The notes under the pieces are model-generated. The model was not told where the DNA came from. It was given only the letters and a program-made list of their open reading frames with translations, and did no database searches. 64,000 nt of DNA from Marinospirillum alkaliphilum DSM 21637 (GTDB lineage Bacteria; Pseudomonadota; Gammaproteobacteria; Pseudomonadales; Halomonadaceae), in NCBI RefSeq assembly GCF_900119735.1, contig NZ_FPJW01000011.1:1-64000 (forward strand), given 5' to 3'. Within the stretch, counting starts at the first letter, position 1. Each line of letters starts with the position of its first letter. Of this stretch, positions 39,128 through 47,990 are shown piece by piece. Made by a program: the position numbers and the translations under genes.

Positions 39128-39981
39128 TCCAGCAATTCCTGTACTCGCGGCAACATGATCAATTCCAGCGCCAAAGGCATTTTTGCACCCGGCACCACCA
39201 GGGTGTGAGGGCGCGACATGAAACTATCCTTGATCATTGCCAGCAGATAGGGAAAATCCACCTTCTGCGGCCCACGAAACCGTATCACCACAAAACTTTC
39301 ATCTGCAGTTGGCACGCTACGCGGCTCAAAAGGATTGGAGGTATCCACCACCGGTACTCGCTGGAAGTTGATGTGGGTGCGCGAAAACTGCGGCAGGATA
39401 TAACGCAGATAATCCTCCATCCGCGACTGGATGGTATCAATCACCGCCTCCTGTGAATAACCCCGCAACTTGGTGTCCCGATCAATCTTCTGAATCCACT
39501 CCAGGTTGATGGACGGTGCCACACCAATCAACAGGTCCACATACTGGGCAATGTTGATCTCCTCAGTGACCAGACCACCATGCAGCCCTTCATACAACAA
39601 CAGGTCGGTAGCCTCTGGCAGTGACTCCCAGGGCGTAAAGGTACCCACCTTATGGCCCGCCTCAACCAGTTCCTTGTCTTCCGCATGAATATAGTGGCGA
39701 TAACTGCCAGTGCCTCCAGTGGAATACTCCAGAAACAGCTGCTCCAGGCGATCCAGCAGGTTGGCTTCAATGGCAAAGTGAGACAGCGACTGTTTACGCT
39801 CAGGATGTGCCAGCAAGAGTTTTTCCAGCTGATCACGGGTGTAACGGTGAAAACTGTCTCCATGCACAAAAGCAGCCACCACATCCTGCCGTGCAAACAT
39901 GCGCGCAAAGGCATCCTTGATGGTGGTGGTGCCAGCGCCGGATGAACCCGTCACTGCAATAATGGGATATTCCCGCGACAT
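39109..39981 (-). CDS. Phosphoribulokinase family protein
   Basis: This 290-residue kinase has a P-loop GSSGAGTTT (residues 12-20), then HGDSFHRYTRDQLEKL, LLLYEGLHGGLVTEE, NLEWIQKIDRDTKLRGYS, PQFSRTHINFQRVPVVDTSNPF and FPYLLAMI. All are shared by proteobacterial class I phosphoribulokinases (CbbP) and the PrkB paralogue of E. coli. CbbP makes ribulose bisphosphate for RuBisCO; PrkB occurs in non-autotrophs and its role is uncertain. There is no RuBisCO or other Calvin gene here, so PrkB is favoured. GGGAGG precedes the ATG. A thioesterase gene lies 3 bp upstream in the same unit. Confidence 0.88.
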   Translation of the reverse strand: MSREYPIIAVTGSSGAGTTTIKDAFARMFARQDVVAAFVHGDSFHRYTRDQLEKLLLAHPERKQSLSHFAIEANLLDRLEQLFLEYSTGGTGSYRHYIHAEDKELVEAGHKVGTFTPWESLPEATDLLLYEGLHGGLVTEEINIAQYVDLLIGVAPSINLEWIQKIDRDTKLRGYSQEAVIDTIQSRMEDYLRYILPQFSRTHINFQRVPVVDTSNPFEPRSVPTADESFVVIRFRGPQKVDFPYLLAMIKDSFMSRPHTLVVPGAKMPLALELIMLPRVQELLDGRRFR

Positions 39982-39984
39982 GAA

Positions 39985-40416
39985 TCAGCGCCTCCCAGCC
40001 AACTTCAGAAAGTTTTCCGGTACTGCCACTGCCTTGCGACTGGCATAATCAAAAAACACCACACCGGCTTTTGCCAACGCCACCTGCGCGCCATCACTGC
40101 GCACCACACGATGATAAAGCTCGGCTCCTTTGGTGCTGATTTCGCCAATAGCCAGCTCTATCACCAGCGCATCCGCATAAAAGGCTTCTGCCTGATAATG
40201 CACTACCAATTCAGCAACCACCCAACCGATGCCTTCACCACCCAGATTCAACTCACTCAGTCCGTGACTGTCCAGCCAGCCACAGCGTGCATCATGCAAT
40301 AAAGACACCAATGTATCGTGCCCCAGATGCTGACCGTAGTTGATGTCACAGATTCGCAGGGTTAAAGGATGGCGATAAACCACTGCAGCTGGAAACTCAA
40401 GACTGGTGCGAGGCAT
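39985..40416 (-). CDS. Acyl-CoA thioesterase, hotdog fold (4HBT family)
   Basis: This 143-residue hotdog-fold protein contains DINYGQHLGHDTLVSLLHDAR, where the D-x-N-x-x-x-H-x-x-H pattern is the YbgC/FcbC-type active-site region. The substrate acyl group cannot be predicted. AGGAG seven bases before the ATG supports the start. It is tightly followed by the phosphoribulokinase-like gene (3-bp gap) and lies downstream of purD, separated by a terminator. Confidence 0.85.
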   Translation of the reverse strand: MPRTSLEFPAAVVYRHPLTLRICDINYGQHLGHDTLVSLLHDARCGWLDSHGLSELNLGGEGIGWVVAELVVHYQAEAFYADALVIELAIGEISTKGAELYHRVVRSDGAQVALAKAGVVFFDYASRKAVAVPENFLKLAGRR

Positions 40417-40433
40417 ACAAAACTCCTGGAGTC

Positions 40434-40458
40434 AAAAAGGCCCGGCATTGCCGGGCCC
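40434..40458 (-). terminator. Rho-independent terminator of purD
   Basis: On the minus strand GGCCCGGCA-A-TGCCGGGCC is followed by TTTTTG. The stem of nine GC-rich pairs plus a T-run lies between the purD stop and the thioesterase start. Confidence 0.88.
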
Positions 40459-40486
40459 AGGTTCAAAACGAGCGTATGACAGCAGC

Positions 40487-41779
40487 TTAACCCTTCGACT
40501 CTTCCCGGGCAATAGCGCGGTAACCGATGTCACGACGGCAAAAACCATCTTTCCAGCTGATTTGATCCACCAGTTGATAAGCACGACGCTGCGCCTCAGA
40601 AACACTTGTACCCAAAGCAGTGGCACAGAGCACTCGACCGCCCGCAGTGACAACCTGATCACCTTGAAGCTGTGTACCCGCATGAAACACCTTGGCATCA
40701 GGCTGTTCCTGCTGTGGCAAACCGCTGATCACATCACCCTTGTTATAGTCACCGGGATAACCACCTGCAGCCATCACCACACCCAGTGATGCCCGCTCGT
40801 CCCATTCAGCAGTCACCTGATCCAGACGCCCCGCCAGGGCCGCCTGACACAAGGCCACCAGATCGGACTGCAAGCGCAGCATAATGGGCTGGGTTTCAGG
40901 ATCACCAAAGCGGCAGTTGTATTCAATCACCTTCGGCGCACCGCTGGCGTCAATCATCAGGCCGGCATAAAGAAAACCTGTGTAAGGGTTACCTTCAGCA
41001 GCCATGCCGCGTACGGTTGGATAAATCACTTCATCCATCACCCGCTGATGCACCTCAGGCGTCACCACCGGAGCAGGTGAGTAGGCACCCATGCCACCGG
41101 TATTCGGACCGGTATCAGCATCACCCACCCGCTTGTGATCCTGGCTGGTGGCCATTGGCAGGGCATTGACACCATCCACCATCACAATGAAACTGGCTTC
41201 TTCGCCTTCCAGAAACTCCTCGATCACCACCCGCGCACCGGCATCACCAAAGGCATTGCCTGACAACATGTCGCGTACGGCATCCTCTGCTTCATCCAGC
41301 GTCATGGCCACAATCACGCCCTTACCCGCAGCCAGACCATCCGCCTTTACCACGATGGGTGCACCTTTTTCCTGCAGGTAGGCCAGCGCCTCATCCACCT
41401 GGGTGAAAACACCGTAATAAGCCGTTGGAATGGCATGACGCGCCAGAAAATCCTTGGTGAAGGCCTTGGAGCCTTCCAATTGCGCCGCCCCCTTTGAAGG
41501 ACCAAAAATGGCCAGCCCCTGCTGCTGAAAATAGTCAACAATACCAGCAACCAACGGCACTTCCGGGCCGACCAGAGTCAGTGCAATGCCTTCATCGCGC
41601 ACCAGTTGGGCCAGGCCCTCAAAATCCAGCACATCCAGCGCAACATTGCGCATGCCGGGTTCCAGTGCCGTTCCCGCATTACCGGGTGCAACAAGCACTT
41701 CACTGACCTGTGGGGACTGAGCTGCTTTCCAGGCCAGCGCGTGTTCACGCCCGCCGCTGCCGATGACCAATACTTTCAT
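40487..41779 (-). CDS. purD: Phosphoribosylamine-glycine ligase
   Basis: This 430-residue ATP-grasp enzyme carries out the second step of purine synthesis. Motifs seen are KVLVIGSGGREHALAWK at the start, PVIVKADGLAAGKGVIVA-type (APIVVKADGLAAGKGV), EEFLEGEEASFIVMVDG, NTGGMGAYSPAP and EYNCRFGDPETQ. The frame extends to 41911, but homology begins at MKVLVIG, so ATG 41779 is used. purH is not adjacent in the window, although in many relatives purH-purD are paired. Confidence 0.96.
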   Translation of the reverse strand: MKVLVIGSGGREHALAWKAAQSPQVSEVLVAPGNAGTALEPGMRNVALDVLDFEGLAQLVRDEGIALTLVGPEVPLVAGIVDYFQQQGLAIFGPSKGAAQLEGSKAFTKDFLARHAIPTAYYGVFTQVDEALAYLQEKGAPIVVKADGLAAGKGVIVAMTLDEAEDAVRDMLSGNAFGDAGARVVIEEFLEGEEASFIVMVDGVNALPMATSQDHKRVGDADTGPNTGGMGAYSPAPVVTPEVHQRVMDEVIYPTVRGMAAEGNPYTGFLYAGLMIDASGAPKVIEYNCRFGDPETQPIMLRLQSDLVALCQAALAGRLDQVTAEWDERASLGVVMAAGGYPGDYNKGDVISGLPQQEQPDAKVFHAGTQLQGDQVVTAGGRVLCATALGTSVSEAQRRAYQLVDQISWKDGFCRRDIGYRAIAREESKG

Positions 41780-42017
41780 GCCTTCGAGTTCCTGTAATGA
41801 GTCAAAATAACTGGCGCTATTATGGCAGATTTTACCCTGTGGAGCTTCTACGCAGACTGACATGCTAAAAAAGAGGTCATCTCTGCCAGGATGTGTTAAA
41901 AAAACAATCACTGTACAAGAGCGGTGAAGGATTGTACTCCGGCTTGTTTTTGCTGAAAAAACATCCCAGAATCAGGCAGTCAGGGAACAAAAAAACACAC
42001 AACAGAAGAGATACGCC

Positions 42018-43226
42018 ATGATGAAAAAAACACTTCTTGGTATGACACTTGCGGCAGCTTCCGTAATGGGTGCTGCGGCCCTGCAGGCTGATGTAAAAAT
42101 CGGCTTTCTCGGCGGTTTCACTGGCCCCATTGAAAGTATGACGCCAGCCATTCATGCCGGCGCCCAGTTGGCACAAAGTCATATCAATGCCCAGGGTGGT
42201 TTGCTGAACGGCCGTCAATTTGTGATGCCAACCGGCGATACCACCTGTGCTGACGCTTCAGCAGCCTCCAACGCAGCAGACCGCATGGTTAATACCGAGC
42301 GCGTCACTGCCATAGTGGGTGCACTGTGTACCGGTGCCACCATTGCTTCTGCCAATAACGCTGCCATTCCGGCGGGTGTGGTGATGATCTCTCCTGCCTC
42401 CACCGCACCGGCAGTGACCACCCTGAACGACAATGACCTGGTCTTCCGTACCGTGCCCTCTGACGCCTTCCAGGGTCAGGCACTGGCACACCTGCTGATT
42501 TCCAAAGGCATCAAGGAAGTGGTTGGCACCTATGTGAACAACGACTATGGTCGTGGTCTGGCCGATCAATTCCGCCGCACTTACACTGCCCTGGGTGGTG
42601 AAGCCGTGGAAATTGTGGCTCACGAAGACAACCGTGCTGACTACCGCTCCGAGCTGGGCGCCCTCTCCGCTCATGGCGTAGATACCCTGATCATTTTTGC
42701 CTACGCTGACTCTTCCGGTCAGACCGTATTGCGCCAGGCACATGAAAGTGGTGCCTTCAGTCGTTATGTCGGTGTGGATGGCATGGCCAGTGAAAACCTG
42801 GTTCGCGCCGTTGGTGCCCGCGTAGTGGAAGGCATGATTGCCACTCGTCCCGGCTCCCCAAAACTGCCAGGCGCTGACATTTTTGCCGCTGAAGCCCGCA
42901 AGGCCGGCTTTGATCCCAGCGCCGTGTTCTCAGCCCAGGCTTATGATGCTGCCTTCATTCTGGCCCTGGCCGTTGAAAAGAATGGCTCCGATGCCCGCCA
43001 GGGCCTGAGCCAGGCTGTTCGTGCGGTATCCAGTGCACCCGGTGAAGTCATCCTGCCTGGTGAGTGGGAAAAAGCCAAACGCCTGATTGCTGCTGGCAAG
43101 GACATCAACTACGAAGGTGCCGCAGGCTCTCACGAGTTTGACGCCAACGGCGACATCCAGGGTGTAGTGGTTGAAATTGCCTTTGAAAACGGCCGCTTGG
43201 TCACCAAGGGTGAAGTGAAGTTCTGA
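42018..43226 (+). CDS. livK: Branched-chain amino-acid-type ABC transporter, periplasmic binding protein
   Basis: This 402-residue periplasmic binding protein has a signal peptide (MMKKTLLGMTLAAASVMGAAALQA, likely cut before DVKIG). The mature part has the Leu/Ile/Val-binding fold (GFLGGFTGPIESMTPAIHAGAQLA, then INAQGGLLNGR). The permease and ATPase genes are on the opposite strand immediately downstream, so the binding protein faces its own transporter tail to tail. The ligand could be a branched-chain amino acid or another amide; the sequence does not decide. Confidence 0.9.
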   Translation: MMKKTLLGMTLAAASVMGAAALQADVKIGFLGGFTGPIESMTPAIHAGAQLAQSHINAQGGLLNGRQFVMPTGDTTCADASAASNAADRMVNTERVTAIVGALCTGATIASANNAAIPAGVVMISPASTAPAVTTLNDNDLVFRTVPSDAFQGQALAHLLISKGIKEVVGTYVNNDYGRGLADQFRRTYTALGGEAVEIVAHEDNRADYRSELGALSAHGVDTLIIFAYADSSGQTVLRQAHESGAFSRYVGVDGMASENLVRAVGARVVEGMIATRPGSPKLPGADIFAAEARKAGFDPSAVFSAQAYDAAFILALAVEKNGSDARQGLSQAVRAVSSAPGEVILPGEWEKAKRLIAAGKDINYEGAAGSHEFDANGDIQGVVVEIAFENGRLVTKGEVKF

Positions 43227-43250
43227 TACTGAAGCTACCCTGATCTAAAT

Positions 43251-43285
43251 AAAAATCCCCGACCAGCAATGATCGGGGATTTTTG
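43251..43285. terminator. Bidirectional Rho-independent terminator
   Basis: AAAAATCCCCGA (43251-43262) and TCGGGGATTTTT (43273-43284) form a 12-bp stem with T-runs on both strands, between convergent livK and livM. Confidence 0.92.
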
Positions 43286-43308
43286 TTTGTGGCTATGAAA
43301 CCTGATGC

Positions 43309-44607
43309 TCAACCCTTTTCGTGGGTCAACTTCTCAGGCATCAGTCCCTTGGGTGCATAACGCAACACCAGGGTAATCAACAAACCGATGACAAACACCC
43401 GTGCCTGCAAGGCCCGGCTGGACAGGTTGGCCGGTGCTTCCCAACCAAACAGGCTGCCCGCCACATCTGCATAAAGGTGCATCACATAAAGCGCCAGCGG
43501 CTCGGACATCACCCAGATGATGTAAACCAGCAAGGCACCCAGAATGGTACCCAGATTGTTGCCTGGCCCACCCAGAATCACCATCACCAGCACCAGGAAG
43601 GTATGGTTCAATGGCAAATACCCCTGAGCATCAAAAATGCCATTAAAGGTAGTCAGTGCACCTCCACCAATGCCAATCAGAACACAACCAAAAACAAAGA
43701 CCTCAAGGCGACGTTTGTTAACGTCCTTACCCATCGCCTGGGCTGCTATTTCATTATCACGTATGGCACGGATCATTCGCCCCCAGGGAGCATGATAAGC
43801 CCGCTGCAATAGGAAGAAGATAGCCACAATCATCACTGCCGTCACCGCCAGATAAATCGAGCGGGACAACACAAAACCCAATTCAGCCGGTCCCGGAGTG
43901 GGCCAGGGCAAGGGGGATACCGTGGCCGTTCCGCGGGTTAACCAGTCTTCATTTTTCAGGAAGGCCTTGATGATTTCAGCAATGCCCAGGGTCGCAATCG
44001 CCAGATAATCACTGCGCAACCCCAGGCAGATATGCCCGATGAAATAGCCCACCAGTCCGGCCAGTAAACCACCAACCAACCAACCGATCCAGGCTGGCAG
44101 CCCCAGGCCACCGATGAATCCGGCCTGATTTTCAATGGCCGAAGTCACCGGAGCAAACACGGACTTGACCACCATCCAGGTGATCAAAGCCACAATAATG
44201 GTCAGAACAGTACGAAGCCGCTTCGACAAGCCGAATCGGTGCAGCTGGGAAACAGCCACCACCAGGAGTACACCGGCAATCAACCAGACAAAAGCCCTGC
44301 CCAGTTCACCCGGCAGGTCAGTGGACCAGAAAGCATCATTAACGGGCACACTGAACAACATGGCACAAAAACCACCCAGTGCCACAAAACCCATGACACC
44401 GGCATTAAACTGACCGCCATAACCCCACTGAATGGTTAATCCCAGAGCAATAATGGCATAACAGCTGGCTTCCACCAGCATGCGCACCCCATAAGCACTG
44501 CCCTGACTGATCAGCACCAGCAGCACGGCCAGAAACACCAGACCAGCCACCACCAGCTCACGCAATGGAAAGTTTTCCGGAAATTTGTTGAGAATGTTCG
44601 CCAGCAT
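43309..44607 (-). CDS. livM: Branched-chain amino-acid-type ABC transporter permease LivM
   Basis: This 432-residue inner-membrane permease has about ten hydrophobic segments. The LivM loop is recognisable (LRSDYLAIATLGIAEIIKAFLKNEDWLTRGTATV) as is the EAA-like stretch GRMIRAIRDNEIAAQAMGKDVNKRRL. It is longer than E. coli LivM at the N-terminal half. The start overlaps the livH stop by one base. It is the last gene of livG-livF-livH-livM. Confidence 0.93.
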   Translation of the reverse strand: MLANILNKFPENFPLRELVVAGLVFLAVLLVLISQGSAYGVRMLVEASCYAIIALGLTIQWGYGGQFNAGVMGFVALGGFCAMLFSVPVNDAFWSTDLPGELGRAFVWLIAGVLLVVAVSQLHRFGLSKRLRTVLTIIVALITWMVVKSVFAPVTSAIENQAGFIGGLGLPAWIGWLVGGLLAGLVGYFIGHICLGLRSDYLAIATLGIAEIIKAFLKNEDWLTRGTATVSPLPWPTPGPAELGFVLSRSIYLAVTAVMIVAIFFLLQRAYHAPWGRMIRAIRDNEIAAQAMGKDVNKRRLEVFVFGCVLIGIGGGALTTFNGIFDAQGYLPLNHTFLVLVMVILGGPGNNLGTILGALLVYIIWVMSEPLALYVMHLYADVAGSLFGWEAPANLSSRALQARVFVIGLLITLVLRYAPKGLMPEKLTHEKG

Positions 44608-45611
44608 CAGATCACCTTCCCTTTAAAGATACCGGTCGGGCGCCATACCAGCACCACCACCAGAATGAAGAAGGGCACCACAATCTTGTATTCGGTGCCG
44701 ACCAGTGCCAGGGTGCGTGGAATTTCCACCCACTCAGGGAACCAGTGGCGAATCGGGCGCAGCAGCACCGCCCAGTTGAATACCGACAGGGTTTCAGCAA
44801 AACCGACCAGAAAACCACCGGCAATGGCACCGTAAGGATGACCCACGCCACCCACAATGGCAGCAGCAAAAATGGGCAGCAGCAGGTGGAAACTCAGATC
44901 AGGCGTCAGACTCACATCCATGGACAGGAAGGTGCCGGCAGCAGCAGCCAGGCAGCCAGCCAGAATCCAGGTCACCATCACCACCTTGTCAGTGTTGATG
45001 CCGGAAACCCTGGCCAGATCCGGGTTATCCGACATGGCGCGCATGGCTTTACCGGTCCGGGTACGATGCATGAACAGATGCAGACCGATCACCGCCACCA
45101 GGGTAAACAGGATCAGGGTAATCTGAGGCTCGGTAATCACGATCGGGCGGCTGGCCAGCTCAAACGGCAGCTCCAGCCGATAAATACCCTTGCTTTCCCC
45201 CACATACATGCTGCGTGAGCCGGTGCCGGCAAACAGGCGAATCAAGCCCTGCAGCATCAAGGTCACACCAAGCGAAGCGATGACAATAACAATGGGCTTC
45301 ACGCCGTGTTCGCGCATCGGCTTGTAAAAGGTACGATCGATGCCGATTGCCAGAAAGGCCGTCATCGCCATGCCCAGTGGCAACATCAGCAGCGGGGTCG
45401 GAATCCCCAACAAGGCACCACTGCCTGGAAACAGGCTGGTGAACATCAGCACCATCAGGGCACCAAAGGTCATCAGATCAGCGTGGGCAAAGTGTGCAAA
45501 ACGCATGATGCTGAACACCAGGGTGATACCAATGGCACCAATGGCGTAAATGGAACCCGCCACGGTGCCGGAAATCACCACATTATTGATGAAAAAAACC
45601 AGTTCGTTCAA
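44607..45611 (-). CDS. livH: Branched-chain amino-acid-type ABC transporter permease LivH
   Basis: This 334-residue permease has GSIYAIGAIGITLVFSIMRFAHFAHADLMTFGA at the N-terminus and a LivH EAA loop TGKAMRAMSDNPDLARVSGINTDKV. The start is TTG (45611) with GGGGAGA upstream; the next Met is at residue 36, inside the first helix, so TTG is favoured. It forms the translocation pore with LivM. Confidence 0.93.
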   Translation of the reverse strand: MNELVFFINNVVISGTVAGSIYAIGAIGITLVFSIMRFAHFAHADLMTFGALMVLMFTSLFPGSGALLGIPTPLLMLPLGMAMTAFLAIGIDRTFYKPMREHGVKPIVIVIASLGVTLMLQGLIRLFAGTGSRSMYVGESKGIYRLELPFELASRPIVITEPQITLILFTLVAVIGLHLFMHRTRTGKAMRAMSDNPDLARVSGINTDKVVMVTWILAGCLAAAAGTFLSMDVSLTPDLSFHLLLPIFAAAIVGGVGHPYGAIAGGFLVGFAETLSVFNWAVLLRPIRHWFPEWVEIPRTLALVGTEYKIVVPFFILVVVLVWRPTGIFKGKVI

Positions 45612-45642
45612 AGTCGTCTCTCCCCAGTTCAGGGTCTGTTGA

Positions 45643-46347
45643 TCAACCGCCCAGAAAGCTTTTGGCTACATCCGGATCGTTCAGCAGTTTTTCACCGGTA
45701 TCGGTGAAGAGGTTCTGGCCTGATGCCAGCACAAACCCTTTGGTGGCAATAGCCAGTGCCTGCTTGGCATTCTGCTCCACCATCAGGATGCCGACACCCG
45801 CCTTGTTGATCTCCACAATGCGATCAAAAATTTCCTGCATATAAAGAGGAGACAAGCCAGCCGTGGGTTCATCCAGCAGCAACAGCGTAGGCTCGGTCAT
45901 CAATGCACGCCCCATCGCCACCATCTGGCGTTGACCGCCGGACAACTCGCCTGAAGGCTGTTTGCGCTTTTGTTTGAGATCGGGAAAGAAGGAGTAGATT
46001 TTTTCCAGCATGCGGGCGGTGGTGCGGGGTTTGATGTAGGCACCCATTTCGAGATTTTCTTCCACCGTCATGCTGGGAAAAATATTCTTTTCCTGGGGAA
46101 TAAAACCCATGCCCAGATGCACCAACTCATTAGGCTGCCGATTACGAATCGATTCACCTCTGAGCAGGATGTCGCCATCAGTGACCTGCACCAAGCCAAA
46201 AATGGCTTTCAGCATGGTGGATTTACCGGCCCCGTTAGGCCCCACAATGACACCGATGTCTTCCTTGTCGATGGCCATGTCCACGCCCTTGAGGATATTC
46301 ATCCCGCCGTAGCCGCCCTGGACCTGGGTTGCGTTCAGTAATGACAT
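45643..46347 (-). CDS. livF: Branched-chain amino-acid-type ABC transporter ATPase LivF
   Basis: This 234-residue ATPase has Walker A GPNGAGKST, the LivF-type MGFIPQEKNIFPSMTVEENLEMG (Q-loop), signature LSGGQRQMVAMGRALM and Walker B LLLLDEPTAGLSP. It ends KSFLGG, as LivF proteins do. GGAGA precedes the ATG. It lies 20 bp after livG and 31 bp before livH. Confidence 0.94.
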   Translation of the reverse strand: MSLLNATQVQGGYGGMNILKGVDMAIDKEDIGVIVGPNGAGKSTMLKAIFGLVQVTDGDILLRGESIRNRQPNELVHLGMGFIPQEKNIFPSMTVEENLEMGAYIKPRTTARMLEKIYSFFPDLKQKRKQPSGELSGGQRQMVAMGRALMTEPTLLLLDEPTAGLSPLYMQEIFDRIVEINKAGVGILMVEQNAKQALAIATKGFVLASGQNLFTDTGEKLLNDPDVAKSFLGG

Positions 46348-46367
46348 AATGTTGTTTCTCCAGCTTC

Positions 46368-47135
46368 CTACAGGGCGTTGCCAAAATAGGCTTCAACCAC
46401 TTCCGGGTTATTGCGGACCTGCTCGATGGTACCCTGCATCATCACCTGCCCTTGAGCCAGCACAATCACGGGATCACATAAACGGGCAATCATGTCCATA
46501 TCGTGCTCAATCACCAGGAAGGTATAACCCAGCTCACGATTGAGGCGCTCAATATTGCTGACCAGATCACCCAGCAGGGTACGGTTCACACCAGCGGCCA
46601 CCTCATCCAGCAGCACCACCCGAGCATCAGTCATCATGGTACGACCCAGCTCCAGCAGCTTTTTCTGGCCACCAGACAGGTTACCTGCCAGCTCATTCTT
46701 TACGTGGGAAAGGTTGATGAAATCCAGCACTTCCAGCGCCTTGCGACGCACCTCTGCATCCTGCTCACGCACCAACGAGGGTTTCAGCCAGGTGCTGAAC
46801 AGGTTTTCACCTTCCTGATCCGGTGGCACCATCATCAGATTTTCCAGCGCGGTCATATGAGAAAACTCATGGGCAATCTGGAAGGTACGCAGCAGTCCTT
46901 TATGGAACAGCTGATCAGGTGTGTCATGGGTGATGTCTTCACCATCCATCAGGATCTGTCCTGAGTCCTCTGGCAGGGTGCCAGCGATGATGTTGAACAG
47001 GGTACTTTTGCCTGCGCCATTGGGGCCGATCATGCCCGTGATGGAGCCTTTGGCAACCTCGATGGAGCAGTTGTTGATCACCTGCAAACCACCAAAGGCC
47101 TTACTCACATTCTTAACTTCTATGATTGGATTCAT
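46368..47135 (-). CDS. livG: Branched-chain amino-acid-type ABC transporter ATPase LivG
   Basis: This 255-residue ATPase partner of LivF has Walker A GPNGAGKST, Q-loop RTFQIAHEFSHMTALENLMM, signature LSGGQKKLLELGRTMM and Walker B VVLLDEVAAGVNRTL. The Walker B segment reads LLDEVAAG where LLDEPAAG is usual; the catalytic Glu is kept. ATG 47135 with AGGGGG upstream is chosen over an in-frame TTG at 47159. It is the first gene of the operon; the 332-bp gap upstream is shared with the phasin promoter. Confidence 0.94.
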   Translation of the reverse strand: MNPIIEVKNVSKAFGGLQVINNCSIEVAKGSITGMIGPNGAGKSTLFNIIAGTLPEDSGQILMDGEDITHDTPDQLFHKGLLRTFQIAHEFSHMTALENLMMVPPDQEGENLFSTWLKPSLVREQDAEVRRKALEVLDFINLSHVKNELAGNLSGGQKKLLELGRTMMTDARVVLLDEVAAGVNRTLLGDLVSNIERLNRELGYTFLVIEHDMDMIARLCDPVIVLAQGQVMMQGTIEQVRNNPEVVEAYFGNAL

Positions 47136-47357
47136 CCGTCCCCCTGCAACAGACTGCAAGCTTGTGGCCCGCAGGATGCATTAAACAAAGGTCGCATTCT
47201 ATCGATATCAATAGCCCATTCACAACCACTTGGACAGGAAGCTACAGGCAATAAGCAGAAAATCAAAGCAATAACGTGACAATTCGACTTATATGCAGTG
47301 ATTTAAACTGGCAGAATTGGCAAAGAAACTATTTACCGCTTTTTTTGATTTTGTGAT

Positions 47358-47411
47358 TTGACCCTTATTGTGCAGTGCACTATAGTGAAATTGCTTGTTG
47401 CAGTGCAGCAA
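47358..47411 (+). promoter_or_regulatory. Phasin promoter with two PhaR-like operator motifs
   Basis: TTGACC (47358-47363), 17-bp spacer, TATAGT (47381-47386) is a good sigma-70 promoter. TGCAGTGCA occurs in the spacer (47371-47379), and TTGTTGCAGTGCAGCAA (47395-47411) follows at the expected start site; the latter is a near-perfect dyad. PhaR proteins bind TGC-rich dyads of this kind in front of phasin genes. phaR itself is the next gene but one end, on the opposite strand. The pair suggests repression of the phasin until PHA granules titrate PhaR. Confidence 0.75.
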
Positions 47412-47467
47412 AACTGCAACCACCCCAAGCCAGTCTTTCCATTTTTATGATTCAGAGAGGCAACACT

Positions 47468-47848
47468 ATGTTTGACAAAATGTTTTCTGACATGCAGTCC
47501 ATGATGAAGCCCTATCAGGAAAGCTTCAACGGCAAGCAGTTCAAGCCTGTTGCCAACCTCATGCTGATCCAGGCCAAAACCCTGGAGAAAATGGGTAGCG
47601 AACAAACCCGCTTTTACACCGAGTGTGTTGAAGCTGTCAGCAAGCAGTTCGAAGCCATGGGCAAAAACGACCCGGCAGCACTGCAAGAAGCCCAGTTCAA
47701 CTTTGCCCAGGACATGCAGGACCGTGTCAGTCGCCTGTTCAAAACCAGCATGGATATCCTGGCGGAAGCACGTGAAAGTGCCAATGGCGAAATTGAGTCC
47801 ATCAAGGCTCAAGCCACTGCACCGGTAGCCAAAACCAAGGCAGCCTGA
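47468..47848 (+). CDS. phaP: Phasin family protein
   Basis: This 126-residue helical, amphipathic protein (MFDKMFSDMQSMMKPYQESFNG... EAVSKQFEAMGKNDPAALQEAQFNFAQDMQDRV) ends in an alanine-rich tail (AQATAPVAKTKAA). Phasins coat polyhydroxyalkanoate granules. ATG 47468 with AGAGAGG upstream is used; the earlier in-frame ATG at 47375 lies inside the promoter. It is convergent with phaR through a shared terminator. No PHA synthase is in the window. Confidence 0.88.
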   Translation: MFDKMFSDMQSMMKPYQESFNGKQFKPVANLMLIQAKTLEKMGSEQTRFYTECVEAVSKQFEAMGKNDPAALQEAQFNFAQDMQDRVSRLFKTSMDILAEARESANGEIESIKAQATAPVAKTKAA

Positions 47849-47964
47849 AATAGCCAGGGGAGTAGTCTACCCAGACTCTAGAGTGGCCAGGTTTCAGAGT
47901 ACCCAGGTTTCAACAGCCCGTACCTCAGCAAACTCCCTCTGCCTGAAACGAGCTGTTTTTCCGA

Positions 47965-47989
47965 CCCGGCCGGATGGCCGGGTTTTTTT
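47965..47989. terminator. Rho-independent terminator between phasin and phaR
   Basis: ACCCGGCC-GGAT-GGCCGGGT (47965-47984) is followed by a T-run on the plus strand. The minus strand has only a short T-stretch, so it chiefly ends phasin transcription. Confidence 0.88.
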
Positions 47990-47990
47990 A

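Noticed and set aside
39109..39981. Evidence for a Calvin cycle
   Set aside because: Only a phosphoribulokinase-like gene is seen; orphan PrkB homologues are common in heterotrophs and no RuBisCO or cbb regulator lies nearby.
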